Source: Clostridium thermopalmarium DSM 5974
GTDB taxonomy: Bacteria; Bacillota; Clostridia; Clostridiales; Clostridiaceae
Direction: 5' to 3'
Length of the DNA stretch: 64,000 nt
NCBI RefSeq assembly: GCF_002995795.1
Contig: NZ_PVXN01000005.1
Coordinates: 62,001-126,000 of the forward strand
Part shown: positions 1 through 7,740 of the stretch, piece after piece
Layout: every line of letters starts with the position of its first letter
Numbering within the stretch: position 1 is the stretch's first letter
Program-made: the position numbers and the translations under genes
The notes under the pieces: model-generated
The model's input: only the letters and a program-made list of their open reading frames with translations
What the model was told of the DNA's origin: nothing
Database searches by the model: none

Positions 1-976
1 CAGTAACTATTATAGGTTTATTATTGCCTACTACAATATTATTGCAACTATCTATATTTTTAACATCTCCAACACAAATGTTATTATTTTCATCCTTCTC
101 CCTATATCTCTCCAATGCATACCAAGTTCCTATATCATCCCATCCGAAGTCACTTGGGATAACATAAATATTATTTGCATTTTCCATTATTCCATAGTCT
201 ACTGAAATTTCATCTACCTGATGATACTTTTCTTCTAAGACTTCATTGAAATTTTCTTCATTTGTTACTGCAATCTCATTTAAAATATTATATGTATTAT
301 TTAAGTACTTCTCTGTAAGATTTAATATAGTACTTGTTTTCCATATGAACATACCACCGTTCCATAGATAATTGCCATCTTTTAAGTATTCTTCAGCCTT
401 TTCTATATTAGGCTTTTCTACAAACTTTTCAACTTTATAAATGTTTTCAAATTTCCTACTTGAATTTTGTTTTTTAACTTTCCACTCTCCACTTTCATCC
501 TTTAACTTTATGTATCCATACCCGGTTTCTGGCCTATCTGGTCTCATTCCTAAAGTTACTATAGCATCTTTTTCTTTTTCAACAAATTCATAAGCAGTAT
601 TCAAAGTTTTTATAAATTTATCATCATTTGATATTAAATGATCTGAAGGTAATACTGCAATAGTTGCATCTTTATAGCACTTATCTATTATAAAAGCTGA
701 AAGCGCAATACAAGGAGCCGTATTTTTACCTACTGGTTCAACAATTATATTTCTCTTTGGGAGCATTGGTAATTGCTCTTCAACTAAATTTACATATTGC
801 TTTGCTGTAACTATAAATATTCTATCTATAGGAATTAAGCTTTCTAATCTTTTTACAGTCATCTGTATCATAGTATCTTCACTTAATAATTTTAAAAATT
901 GTTTTGGTTTTTCCTCAGTAGAAAGAGGCCAAAATCTTGTCCCCTTTCCACCAGCCATAATTAACGCTGTTAACAT
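1..976 (-). CDS. manC: Mannose-1-phosphate guanylyltransferase, 3'-truncated by window edge
   Basis: This reading frame starts at ATG 976 and runs off the left edge, giving about 325 residues. It opens with the nucleotidyltransferase signature AGGKGTRFWPLS near residue 8. It then shows EPVGKNTAPC, a LPSDH segment, GYGYI, FVEKP and a late DFGWDDIGTW, the arrangement of type II mannose-1-phosphate guanylyltransferases. Such enzymes make GDP-mannose from mannose-1-phosphate and GTP in the cytoplasm. It follows the sugar-phosphate transferase gene on the same strand, so it probably supplies an activated sugar to the exopolysaccharide pathway encoded upstream. The ribosome binding site (GGTGG) is weak. 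Some relatives are annotated as bifunctional with an isomerase domain, which would lie beyond the edge and cannot be judged. Confidence 0.9.
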   Translation of the reverse strand, partial: MLTALIMAGGKGTRFWPLSTEEKPKQFLKLLSEDTMIQMTVKRLESLIPIDRIFIVTAKQYVNLVEEQLPMLPKRNIIVEPVGKNTAPCIALSAFIIDKCYKDATIAVLPSDHLISNDDKFIKTLNTAYEFVEKEKDAIVTLGMRPDRPETGYGYIKLKDESGEWKVKKQNSSRKFENIYKVEKFVEKPNIEKAEEYLKDGNYLWNGGMFIWKTSTILNLTEKYLNNTYNILNEIAVTNEENFNEVLEEKYHQVDEISVDYGIMENANNIYVIPSDFGWDDIGTWYALERYREKDENNNICVGDVKNIDSCNNIVVGNNKPIIVT

Positions 977-1066
977 TTGTTCACCACCACTTGAGTATTA
1001 ATCTATATGTAACCTAAATTATCTTCCTAAGTTCTTATTCTTTTACATTTCAACTTTCCTTAATCT

Positions 1067-1735
1067 TCACGCCGCATTCTCATCCCCAAACAACACCCCT
1101 ACTGTTTTAAAGATAAGCTTTAAATCGATCCAAATATTTCTCTCTCTTATATACTTAACATCTAATTCCATCCACTCTTCAAAACCTATGCTGTTTCTTC
1201 CGCTTACCTGCCAATAACAAGTGAGACCTGGTTTACCGAGTAATCTTAACTTTTGATAAGGTGTAAACTGAGCGACTTCATTTGGAAGGCTTGGCCTTGG
1301 TCCAACTAAACTCATTTCACCCTTTAGCACATTGTAAAGTTGAGGTAGCTCGTCTATACTTGTCTTTCTTATAAACTTGCCCACTCTAGTTATTCTAGGA
1401 TCATCTTTTATCTTAAACATTGGTCCAGATACTTCATTTTTATCTTTAAGTTTCTCTTTGAGTTCTTCTGCATTTACCACCATGGAACGAAACTTATACA
1501 TTTTAAATATCTTACCGTCTTGTCCTACTCTATCTTGCTTGAAAAATATAGGTCCCTTTGAATCAAGTTTGATGCATATAGCAGTAATTATATACACAGG
1601 GGATAGAAGTATAATTCCAAGCAATGCTCCTAAAAAGTCTATAATTCTCTTCACAATAAAGTAAGCTTGACTTTTTTGATACTCAGTTGCCTTTTCTCTT
1701 ATTTCAGTAAAATCTAATTTTTCCTCCATACTCAT
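1067..1735 (-). CDS. Undecaprenyl-phosphate sugar-phosphate transferase (WbaP/EpsL type)
   Basis: The protein has 222 residues, one strong hydrophobic segment at about 31-55, and the bacterial sugar transferase domain. It carries YKFRSM near residue 80, a central SLVGPRPSLPNE, and GLTCYWQVSGRNS near the C terminus. The family loads the first sugar-1-phosphate onto undecaprenyl phosphate at the inner face of the membrane, starting a repeat unit of exopolysaccharide or a surface glycan. The length is that of the short forms lacking the extra N-terminal membrane helices. The run of G just before base 1735 suits the second in-frame ATG (base 1729) better than the first, so the true start may be two codons later. 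It lies in the polysaccharide block, after the tyrosine phosphatase gene. Confidence 0.92.
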   Translation of the reverse strand: MSMEEKLDFTEIREKATEYQKSQAYFIVKRIIDFLGALLGIILLSPVYIITAICIKLDSKGPIFFKQDRVGQDGKIFKMYKFRSMVVNAEELKEKLKDKNEVSGPMFKIKDDPRITRVGKFIRKTSIDELPQLYNVLKGEMSLVGPRPSLPNEVAQFTPYQKLRLLGKPGLTCYWQVSGRNSIGFEEWMELDVKYIRERNIWIDLKLIFKTVGVLFGDENAA

Positions 1736-1848
1736 CCCCCTTTTTTATATTTGTTTATATCTTGTCATATCGTACCAATATTATAACACAATTTTCCTTA
1801 CAGTTTATTTATAAAAGTTCCAATAAAATCTAATATATTTACTATATT

Positions 1849-2631
1849 TTAGTTAGCAGTAATTTTTCTCCTAAATATACTAAAAATGCTTTTTCTTTCT
1901 ACAATTTTCTTATTTATATAAGGCAACTCTTCCTTTTCTGCCAAGGCCAAAGCATTATTAATCACTCTATCATAAACCAGTTTATTTTCTTTCTTCAGTA
2001 TTTCTAAACTTTCTTTTATTTTAGGAGACCTTCTTCTTGTGGAATGAGCATCTGATGCAACAAAATCGCATATTCCATGTTTTATAAGCTGCATGGATGT
2101 TTTTTGAATCTTTTTGCCGAAAATTCCAGTTATGCTTCCAGAGCTTAATTGAAAAAAGCATTTTTCTTCTATAAATCTATTGAGCAATGTTATATCATCA
2201 ATAACATAGGAATATCTTTCTGGATGAGCAATAATTGGCTTAATGCCTTTAAGCTTAAGCTCATATATAATGTCTATGGCATTGCTTGGCAAAGTATTCG
2301 GTGAAAACTCTATAAGCATGTAATTTGTATCGTTTAGTCCTTTTACAATTCCATCTTTATAATATTGAAGAGTATAATTGTCTAAAAATATTTCTTGCCC
2401 GGGTAATATTTCTACTCCTATGTTTTTCTCTTTAGCTACAGTATTTAATTCTTCTATCTTTTTTAATACTTCCTTATAGTCATTTTCAAAATATCCTCTA
2501 TAAAAATGAGGAGTGGCAATAACTTTATTTATACCATCCTCCTCAGCTATTTTTAACATTTCAAGAGACATTTCTATGTCTTTGGATCCATCATCAATAC
2601 AAGGAAGTATGTGACAATGAATATCTATCAT
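1849..2631 (-). CDS. CpsB/YwqE-type protein-tyrosine phosphatase (PHP fold)
   Basis: The 260-residue protein begins with the PHP metal-binding motif DIHCHILP. It continues with TPHFYRG, AHPERY and SDAHS, which together supply the histidine and aspartate ligands of the PHP metallophosphatases. In Gram-positive polysaccharide operons this family removes phosphate from the partner tyrosine kinase and its targets. The start overlaps the kinase stop codon as ATGA (2628-2631), so the two are translationally coupled. The position between the kinase and the sugar transferase is the usual one for cps/eps operons. The C-terminal tail is basic and has no recognisable domain. Confidence 0.93.
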   Translation of the reverse strand: MIDIHCHILPCIDDGSKDIEMSLEMLKIAEEDGINKVIATPHFYRGYFENDYKEVLKKIEELNTVAKEKNIGVEILPGQEIFLDNYTLQYYKDGIVKGLNDTNYMLIEFSPNTLPSNAIDIIYELKLKGIKPIIAHPERYSYVIDDITLLNRFIEEKCFFQLSSGSITGIFGKKIQKTSMQLIKHGICDFVASDAHSTRRRSPKIKESLEILKKENKLVYDRVINNALALAEKEELPYINKKIVERKSIFSIFRRKITAN

Positions 2632-3332
2632 TTTCTCTTCTTTCTCCTTTTTTTATGATTATCATCACCATCGCCGTAGTAGTAATAATAAGTATATCCA
2701 TAACTTTTACCACTATCTTGAGGTACCCTAGTTAAAATCACTCCTAATATGTTAGCTTTTACTTTAAGCAAAAGTTCTTTTGCTCTAATTAAAGCTTCCT
2801 TTTCTGTCTGCCCTGAAGCTGCAACAAGAAGAACTCCTTCTACTTCTGTAGATAGAATTTGAGCATCTGTAACCGCTAGAACAGGAGGACTATCTATTAT
2901 TACCGTATCAAATTTTTCTTTCATTAAATCTAAAAATTCCTTCATTTTTTTAGATGAAAGCATTTCTGCAGGGTTAGGAGGGATTGTCCCAGATGTAAGC
3001 AAGTAAAGATTTTCTGAATACTTTACTATAACATCATCTAAATCCACTTCCCCTATAAGATAATTTGATAATCCCTTTTCATTTGATATGCTAAACTTTT
3101 TATGTACAGCAGGTTTTCTAAGATCGCAGTCAACAATCAACACTTTTTTATCAGACTGAGCCATGGTTAAAGCTAAATTGCCTGTAGTTGTAGACTTGCC
3201 TTCTGAAGGTCCTGAACTTGTTACAAGTATGGTTTTTATGTCTTTATCAAAGGATGAATATTGTATATTTGTTCTTAAAGTCCTATAGGCCTCCGCCGCT
3301 ATGGACTTGGGTTCTTTTTCTACAATAAGCAT
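2628..3332 (-). CDS. CpsD/CapB-type bacterial tyrosine kinase
   Basis: This 234-residue cytoplasmic ATPase has Walker A SGPSEGKSTT, Walker A' VLIVDCDLRKP and Walker B VIIDSPP, the three motifs of BY-kinases. Its C terminus has five tyrosines in a row (TYYYYYGDGDD) followed by a lysine/arginine tail, the typical autophosphorylation cluster. The family needs the cytoplasmic end of a separate Wzz-like membrane protein for activation, and that gene sits 14 bases upstream. Phosphorylation cycles of the tyrosine cluster tune polymer length and export. The ATGA overlap with the phosphatase indicates one operon. Confidence 0.95.
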   Translation of the reverse strand: MLIVEKEPKSIAAEAYRTLRTNIQYSSFDKDIKTILVTSSGPSEGKSTTTGNLALTMAQSDKKVLIVDCDLRKPAVHKKFSISNEKGLSNYLIGEVDLDDVIVKYSENLYLLTSGTIPPNPAEMLSSKKMKEFLDLMKEKFDTVIIDSPPVLAVTDAQILSTEVEGVLLVAASGQTEKEALIRAKELLLKVKANILGVILTRVPQDSGKSYGYTYYYYYGDGDDNHKKRRKKRK

Positions 3333-3346
3333 TAAAAAATTTCCTC

Positions 3347-4036
3347 CTATTCTGCTAAGTGATCTGGTATAATTCCAAGTACAGGTATTTCTAAATACTT
3401 CTCTATGTCCTCTTGAGTCTTTATTGTATTATCCATATATTCTAAAACAAATACTACTCCCACAGATACCATAAGCCCTAAAAAAAAGGCAATAGCTACA
3501 TTTAATTTTTTATTAGGCTTTACAGGTTTTTCCGGCAATCTAGCCTTGTCCAGTATTTGAACATTTCCGTTTGGTATTATTTTAGCAGATTTCTCTATAA
3601 ATAAAGCTGTAAGCTTCTCAGCTATATCTTTAGCTTGATTCGGATCCTTGCTTTGAACCTTTATGTCTAAAATCTGCGTATCCTGCTGTGGAGTTACCTC
3701 AATCATACTTTGCACTTCTTTTGCAGTTAAGTTTAATTTTAAATCTTCTGATAATTGTTCCGCAATATCAGTTCCTTTTGCTATGGTTGCATAGGTTTTA
3801 ACCAATTTTTGATACATAGCTATATCATTGCTATCATAAGATATATTATCATTTTTAGATTCTGAGTTTTTTCCAATAAATACACTTTGGGTAGCTTCAT
3901 AAGTTGGCTTTATCATAAAGAAACTTATGATTGCCGATAGTAAGGTTGCTATTAAAGTAACGGATATTATAAGTTTCATCCTTTTTCTTAATATACCCAA
4001 AAGCTCCCGAAGATCTAAGGTTATTTCTTCTTCCAT
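3347..4036 (-). CDS. Wzz/YveK-type polysaccharide chain-length modulator
   Basis: The protein has 229 residues and two membrane helices, at about 17-41 and 180-203, framing an extracellular Wzz domain. A proline-rich stretch (LPEKPVKPNKK) precedes the second helix, as is common in this family. The short cytoplasmic tail would activate the BY-kinase encoded next. It is the first gene of the polysaccharide block, with a GGAGG site before ATG 4036 and a promoter-like sequence further upstream. The family sets polymer length with the flippase and polymerase, whose genes are not in this window. Confidence 0.93.
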   Translation of the reverse strand: MEEEITLDLRELLGILRKRMKLIISVTLIATLLSAIISFFMIKPTYEATQSVFIGKNSESKNDNISYDSNDIAMYQKLVKTYATIAKGTDIAEQLSEDLKLNLTAKEVQSMIEVTPQQDTQILDIKVQSKDPNQAKDIAEKLTALFIEKSAKIIPNGNVQILDKARLPEKPVKPNKKLNVAIAFFLGLMVSVGVVFVLEYMDNTIKTQEDIEKYLEIPVLGIIPDHLAE

Positions 4037-4080
4037 TGTATTTTTTTCCTCCGTTCTAGTTTGTCTGTAAATCTACATAC

Positions 4081-4089
4081 ATTATACCA
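4081..4089 (-). promoter_or_regulatory. Extended -10 promoter element for the polysaccharide operon
   Basis: On the minus strand TGGTATAAT lies about 45 bases before the start of the Wzz-like gene. This is a perfect TATAAT with the TGN extension. The -35 region is weak (TGGGAA at 17-base spacing). The same extended -10 occurs before the secreted-protein gene at 5892. Confidence 0.5.
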
Positions 4090-4154
4090 TCTTAGTAAAA
4101 CAATTCCCATAGTTTATGAGTTAATATTTGCTTGATTTAGATTAATTTAAAAAA

Positions 4155-5213
4155 TTATAAGCCTATATTATACATATCTGCAAGTATGAATATTACACTT
4201 AAAGTTACATTGTTTAAAATTTTTTCTTTTAGTTCGTCCTTTTCCTTGCTTGATAATTTTCCGTATAATTGTCTTAATTCCTTCTCGTCCTTTGAAGGAT
4301 CATAATTTTTATCATTAATAGCCTCCGTAAGACTTGAAAGCATCTTTGAAACTATTTCTTTTTCCTTTTCATTATTTAAAGCTCCATAAACTTTAGTTAA
4401 TTGAGTTTTAGCCTTAGTTAAAAGAGCTATTCTTTCAGCTTCTTCCTTCGTTTGTGTAGAATCGCCGTTTGATGAACTTCCACCGTTTGATGAGCCACCC
4501 CCTGAGCTGTTTCCTGGAGCATCACTTTCATATTGTATTTCTATATCAAGCTTTCCATCTATATTTAGCTTCTTATTTTCTACTTTATTAAACTGTATTC
4601 CTTTTTTATCCCCTGATAGTATAGTAATAGCATTACATTTTACATTTTCTAATTTAACCTTTCCCATAGTACCTGGATCAAGAACTATATCACCGTCTAT
4701 TTGTAAATTCGAAACATTTACACTGCTTGCTTTTACCACTATTCTTTTATATCTATCCTTTGAAAGTTTACTTCCATCTAAAGAAGTGCCTTCTTTTAAA
4801 ACCATCAATTCTCTTACTATTTCTCCATTTTCTTTTTTTATGTTCTCCATTAAGCTTGGCTTGTCAGCTTCCTTAGCTTTCTTTACTTCACTGTTTAAAT
4901 CAAAAATTTCTTCTTTTAAAGTTTTTTCTATAAGAATATTTTTCACTTCATCATAGCTCACATACTTGCCTTCACTATCATGAAGAAGATAAATCTTACC
5001 GCTGCTGAGCTGTGCTTCAAATTCCTTATAAAGCTTGTCTTGCTGACCTAATGTATTGTTTATTAATGAATCGCTTAACTCATTGAGATTATACTGATAT
5101 GTATTTGTATTATCTTTCAAAACATATGCATCTACTGCTGCAAAGGCTTTTATTGAAGCAACTGATGTAATAGTTAATGCTGTTAAAAGAGTATATATAA
5201 ATTTCTTTTTCAT
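4155..5213 (-). CDS. Secreted protein with shared N-terminal surface module and beta-helix-like segment
   Basis: The 352-residue protein starts with a signal peptide (cleavage near AFA-AVD, residue 25). Residues 26-110 form a module also found in the proteins at 5404-5892 and 20394-23702: DAYVLKD, a YxYN tract, YKEFE, HDSEGKYV and EEIFDLN. Residues 160-225 read like short parallel beta-helix turns (VNVSNLQIDGDIVLDPG). A Gly/Ser linker and a charged, probably helical C-terminal part of about 95 residues follow. No catalytic motif, SLH domain or sortase signal is visible. The genomic setting suggests a cell-surface or S-layer-associated role, but the function is unknown. A similar beta-helix-like tract is present in the truncated gene at 17238-19499. 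Confidence 0.75.
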   Translation of the reverse strand: MKKKFIYTLLTALTITSVASIKAFAAVDAYVLKDNTNTYQYNLNELSDSLINNTLGQQDKLYKEFEAQLSSGKIYLLHDSEGKYVSYDEVKNILIEKTLKEEIFDLNSEVKKAKEADKPSLMENIKKENGEIVRELMVLKEGTSLDGSKLSKDRYKRIVVKASSVNVSNLQIDGDIVLDPGTMGKVKLENVKCNAITILSGDKKGIQFNKVENKKLNIDGKLDIEIQYESDAPGNSSGGGSSNGGSSSNGDSTQTKEEAERIALLTKAKTQLTKVYGALNNEKEKEIVSKMLSSLTEAINDKNYDPSKDEKELRQLYGKLSSKEKDELKEKILNNVTLSVIFILADMYNIGL

Positions 5214-5323
5214 GAGACTCCCTCTTTTCTATTTATTATACATTTGCTCAAAAACACTATTATGCTTATCGGTATATTTATTTTCGTGCATATTTCAGAG
5301 TTTCTTTACAGGAAAAAACATAC

Positions 5324-5368
5324 AAAAAACATCTATCCTTAAATATTCTTAAAGAATAAATGTTTTTT
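5324..5368 (-). terminator. Intrinsic terminator after the 162-residue secreted protein gene
   Basis: AAAAAACAT and ATGTTTTTT arms enclose an AT-rich loop, followed on the minus strand by further T runs. It lies just past the stop at 5404. Confidence 0.6.
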
Positions 5369-5403
5369 GCAGAATTATTCTTTAACCTGTATATAAAAAA
5401 ATC

Positions 5404-5892
5404 TTATTCTATACTTATTACTTCAAGGTCTCCCTCTTCTTCAACTGGAGTTTGTCCTTTAGACTTATCTACGTATTTAACTTGTCCATTTTCAAGTTGT
5501 ACACTTTTTATTGGTGCTGTTATGTTAAGTGATGGTGTAGAGGATAAGTCAATAAATGTATCTAAGTTAAATTCTTTCCCTTCTAATGTATAGTTTATAA
5601 GAGCAGAACTTGCTACACTAAACTCTACATATTTTCCTGAACTGCTGTGAAAAGCATAAATAGCATATTTATTCTTCTTTCCATCAAATTCTTCATAATA
5701 TGGATCAGAGCCTGAAATAGTGTAATTAACAGCTGCATTATTTAGAGTAGTCTTGTCGTATTCGTACACAATCCCTGTTGACTTATCCTTGATTAAGTAT
5801 GCATCAGTTACTGCAAGGGCAGTTATTGTTGTACCTAATGAAAGAGTTACTCCAAGAACTAGAGCTGATAAGCTTTTGTTGAATCTTTTCAT
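5404..5892 (-). CDS. Small secreted protein consisting mainly of the shared N-terminal surface module
   Basis: The 162-residue protein has a signal peptide ending near ALA (residue 27). Most of the rest is the same module seen at 4155-5213 and 20394-23702: DAYLIKDKSTG, YEYDKTTL, YYEEFD, HSSSGKYVEF and EGKEFNLD. Only about 40 residues of acidic tail follow, so this is close to a free-standing version of the module. The start has a clear AGGAGGG site. It is preceded by a promoter with TATAAT and a TTTACA -35, and by a 44-base palindrome. The function is unknown. Recurrence in a probable S-layer protein suggests anchoring or assembly rather than catalysis. Confidence 0.75.
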   Translation of the reverse strand: MKRFNKSLSALVLGVTLSLGTTITALAVTDAYLIKDKSTGIVYEYDKTTLNNAAVNYTISGSDPYYEEFDGKKNKYAIYAFHSSSGKYVEFSVASSALINYTLEGKEFNLDTFIDLSSTPSLNITAPIKSVQLENGQVKYVDKSKGQTPVEEEGDLEVISIE

Positions 5893-5959
5893 AAATTTCC
5901 CTCCTATGTTTTTTATATGTATTACTACTTATATTGACAAATTTAAGTTTATATCGTTT

Positions 5960-5989
5960 ATTATACCATTATGTGTACATTAATGTAAA
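5960..5989 (-). promoter_or_regulatory. Promoter of the 162-residue secreted protein gene
   Basis: On the minus strand TTTACA (5984-5989) and TGGTATAAT (TATAAT at 5960-5965) are separated by 18 bases. The -35 box overlaps the edge of the palindrome at 5987-6030. Confidence 0.6.
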
Positions 5990-6030
5990 CATTAGCCTCT
6001 ATACTTAATTAAGTATAGAGGCTAATGTTT
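5987..6030. repeat. Perfect 44-base palindrome (terminator or operator)
   Basis: The two 22-base halves are exact reverse complements meeting at TTAATTAA, and the stem includes TAGCCTCTATACTT. It lies seven bases past the stop of the gene at 6038-6937 and touches the -35 box of the next gene. It may end the upstream transcript, bind a regulator, or do both. A long T run after it is lacking on either strand. Confidence 0.7.
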
Positions 6031-6037
6031 ATGTACC

Positions 6038-6937
6038 TTATTTTACCTTTTCTATTTTTATAAGGCTGTTTACTTCATCCTGAGTGTAATCCTTATTTAT
6101 TACATTTATAAAAACTTTTTCTCCTGTTTTCTTCTGTCTTAATTCAAGCACATCACTTCCAACTGAGACTTTATAATTTTCTGGAGTTTTTGTGTCTAAA
6201 TAAACAGCTACTAATGTAGAATATGGCAGATTTTTACCTATCTCAACTGTATATTTAGGCATACCTTTATTTGCAGTTGCATTATTAGCAGTTCCATTTT
6301 TGCCATTTGCTTCTGCCTGTGCTTTAGCTTCGGATTTGCTATAAGATAAGCTTAGTTTTAAGTCTCCGCTTATTGCTTTTCCCCTTTTTGATTTAATATT
6401 ATTTGATATTTCAAGAGTGTGAGGAGCATTAACCCCTTTTAAGTATCCATTAGGAAGTTTTATTGTTAACTTATCTTTTAGTGTACTGTCATCATATCCC
6501 TTTATTTCTGGAGTAATTACAGTTCCCTTTGGAAGAGGCTGTCCATCCAACTTATAGTTAGAAACCTGCAATGCACTAGATGCACTTTTGTCATCAAGAA
6601 CTTCATCTGTAAACTTCATAAAAATATAGTCTGCACTAGTATCTCCATCACTTGAATCCTTTGCTTGTATCATAAAATCTTTGTCTATATCAGCAAAAGC
6701 CCATAGCACTCTAAATTCCTTGTCTTGAGCTGTCTTTTGAGTAGAATCTCCTTTTGCATTTGTTTCTTTTGATTGTTCTTTTGATTGCTCTTTTGAAGTT
6801 TCACTTTGTTTAGTTTGTTCTTTTGTGTTTCTTTGTTTAATTGAGCCTAACTGAGTTAAAAATATAGAAGATATCATGGCAATTGTTACTACAGCAATTA
6901 CGATTATTGATAGCTTTCTCTTTTTTTGATTATTCAC
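6038..6937 (-). CDS. Membrane-anchored extracellular protein with C-terminal shared module
   Basis: The 299-residue protein has a very short basic cytoplasmic end, one membrane helix at about 10-29, and a Glu/Lys/Ser/Gln-rich spacer. The extracellular part ends with a module of about 75 residues. That module (LDTKTPENYKVSV, LELRQKKTGEKVFINVINK) is found twice in the protein at 23765-24979. The middle (residues 78-200) resembles a bacterial Ig-like fold but I cannot name the family. It follows the sigma factor gene by about 100 bases on the same strand and may be cotranscribed with it. The cytoplasmic part is too short for a typical anti-sigma factor. Function unknown. Confidence 0.65.
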   Translation of the reverse strand: MNNQKKRKLSIIVIAVVTIAMISSIFLTQLGSIKQRNTKEQTKQSETSKEQSKEQSKETNAKGDSTQKTAQDKEFRVLWAFADIDKDFMIQAKDSSDGDTSADYIFMKFTDEVLDDKSASSALQVSNYKLDGQPLPKGTVITPEIKGYDDSTLKDKLTIKLPNGYLKGVNAPHTLEISNNIKSKRGKAISGDLKLSLSYSKSEAKAQAEANGKNGTANNATANKGMPKYTVEIGKNLPYSTLVAVYLDTKTPENYKVSVGSDVLELRQKKTGEKVFINVINKDYTQDEVNSLIKIEKVK

Positions 6938-7042
6938 CTTTCTTCCTCCTTATCGTTAAAATCACATACCTAGTATATCATTATTGCTTATTTTTGAAAA
7001 TACTTATATACCTTAATAAAGATGATAATCAAGTATATAGAA

Positions 7043-7597
7043 TTATAATAGCTTCCTTAACTTTTTTAATATACTTTTCTTTCTTTTTTGAAGGGTTACA
7101 TACTTTATTCCTGTTATGATGCTGTATTCTTTTAACCCTCCATATCTTTTATATGCAAAAGTTATAAGTTCTCTTTCTTCCTTTGTAAGTTTGTTAAGAG
7201 CCTTGTTAAGATTTTCATGCTCCTCTTTTTTTATAACTCTTTCTTCTACACTATCTTTTAAGGCTTCCTCCCCTTTTAAAGCTTTTCCCTCATCTAAAAG
7301 TTTTTCATAGCTTGTATCATAATTTTCTTTACTAACTTTTCTTATACTGTAGTAATAATTATTTTTAATAGCATTGGATACATATGCTGTAAAACCAATT
7401 TTGCTATCTATTTTATATCCCTCTACAGCCTTCATTATAGTGAGATATCCAATTTGAATCAAGTCCTCTCTATCACTTCCCTTTATATAAATACTGCTTG
7501 TCATCTTTAAAATTAAAGGAGTAAACCTTTTTATAAGTTCATTCATTGCCTTTTCATCTTTGGACTTCGCTTTTTTAACTAACTCTTCTATTTCCAT
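7043..7597 (-). CDS. Sigma-70 family alternative sigma factor, TcdR/UviA-sized
   Basis: Translation most likely starts at ATG 7597, seven bases after GGAGGTG, giving 184 residues. A longer upstream frame exists but has no better site and covers a terminator. Region 2 is recognisable (DREDLIQIGYLTIMKAVEGY), and region 4 gives a C-terminal helix-turn-helix (LTKEERELITFAY, then YVTLQKRKKSILKKLRKLL). The size and the lack of regions 1 and 3 match the clostridial group that includes TcdR, BotR and UviA, although I cannot assign it to one of these. No anti-sigma gene is obvious. The next gene on the strand encodes a membrane-anchored surface protein, which suggests control of envelope genes. Confidence 0.8.
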   Translation of the reverse strand: MEIEELVKKAKSKDEKAMNELIKRFTPLILKMTSSIYIKGSDREDLIQIGYLTIMKAVEGYKIDSKIGFTAYVSNAIKNNYYYSIRKVSKENYDTSYEKLLDEGKALKGEEALKDSVEERVIKKEEHENLNKALNKLTKEERELITFAYKRYGGLKEYSIITGIKYVTLQKRKKSILKKLRKLL

Positions 7598-7689
7598 ATG
7601 GGCACCTCCGAACATAAGTTTGTTTACATTTTTATTATATACGAACACATGTTCATTGTAAATATGTTTTTCCTTATTTTCCAAAAAAT

Positions 7690-7723
7690 AAAAAAGAACC
7701 ATCTTTTTAGATGGTTCTTTTTT
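7690..7723 (-). terminator. Intrinsic terminator of the efflux operon
   Basis: AAAGAACCATCT pairs with AGATGGTTCTTT around a short loop and is followed on the minus strand by TTTTTTATTTTTT. It lies 20 bases past the stop of the last TolC-like gene and separates that operon from the sigma factor gene. Confidence 0.85.
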
Positions 7724-7740
7724 GATTTTCACCTCAGATT

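Noticed and set aside
1377-1664. Plus-strand frame inside the sugar transferase gene
   Set aside because: Antisense shadow; no start signals.
7598-7732. N-terminal extension of the sigma factor
   Set aside because: The extended frame runs through a terminator hairpin, while GGAGGTG sits right before ATG 7597.
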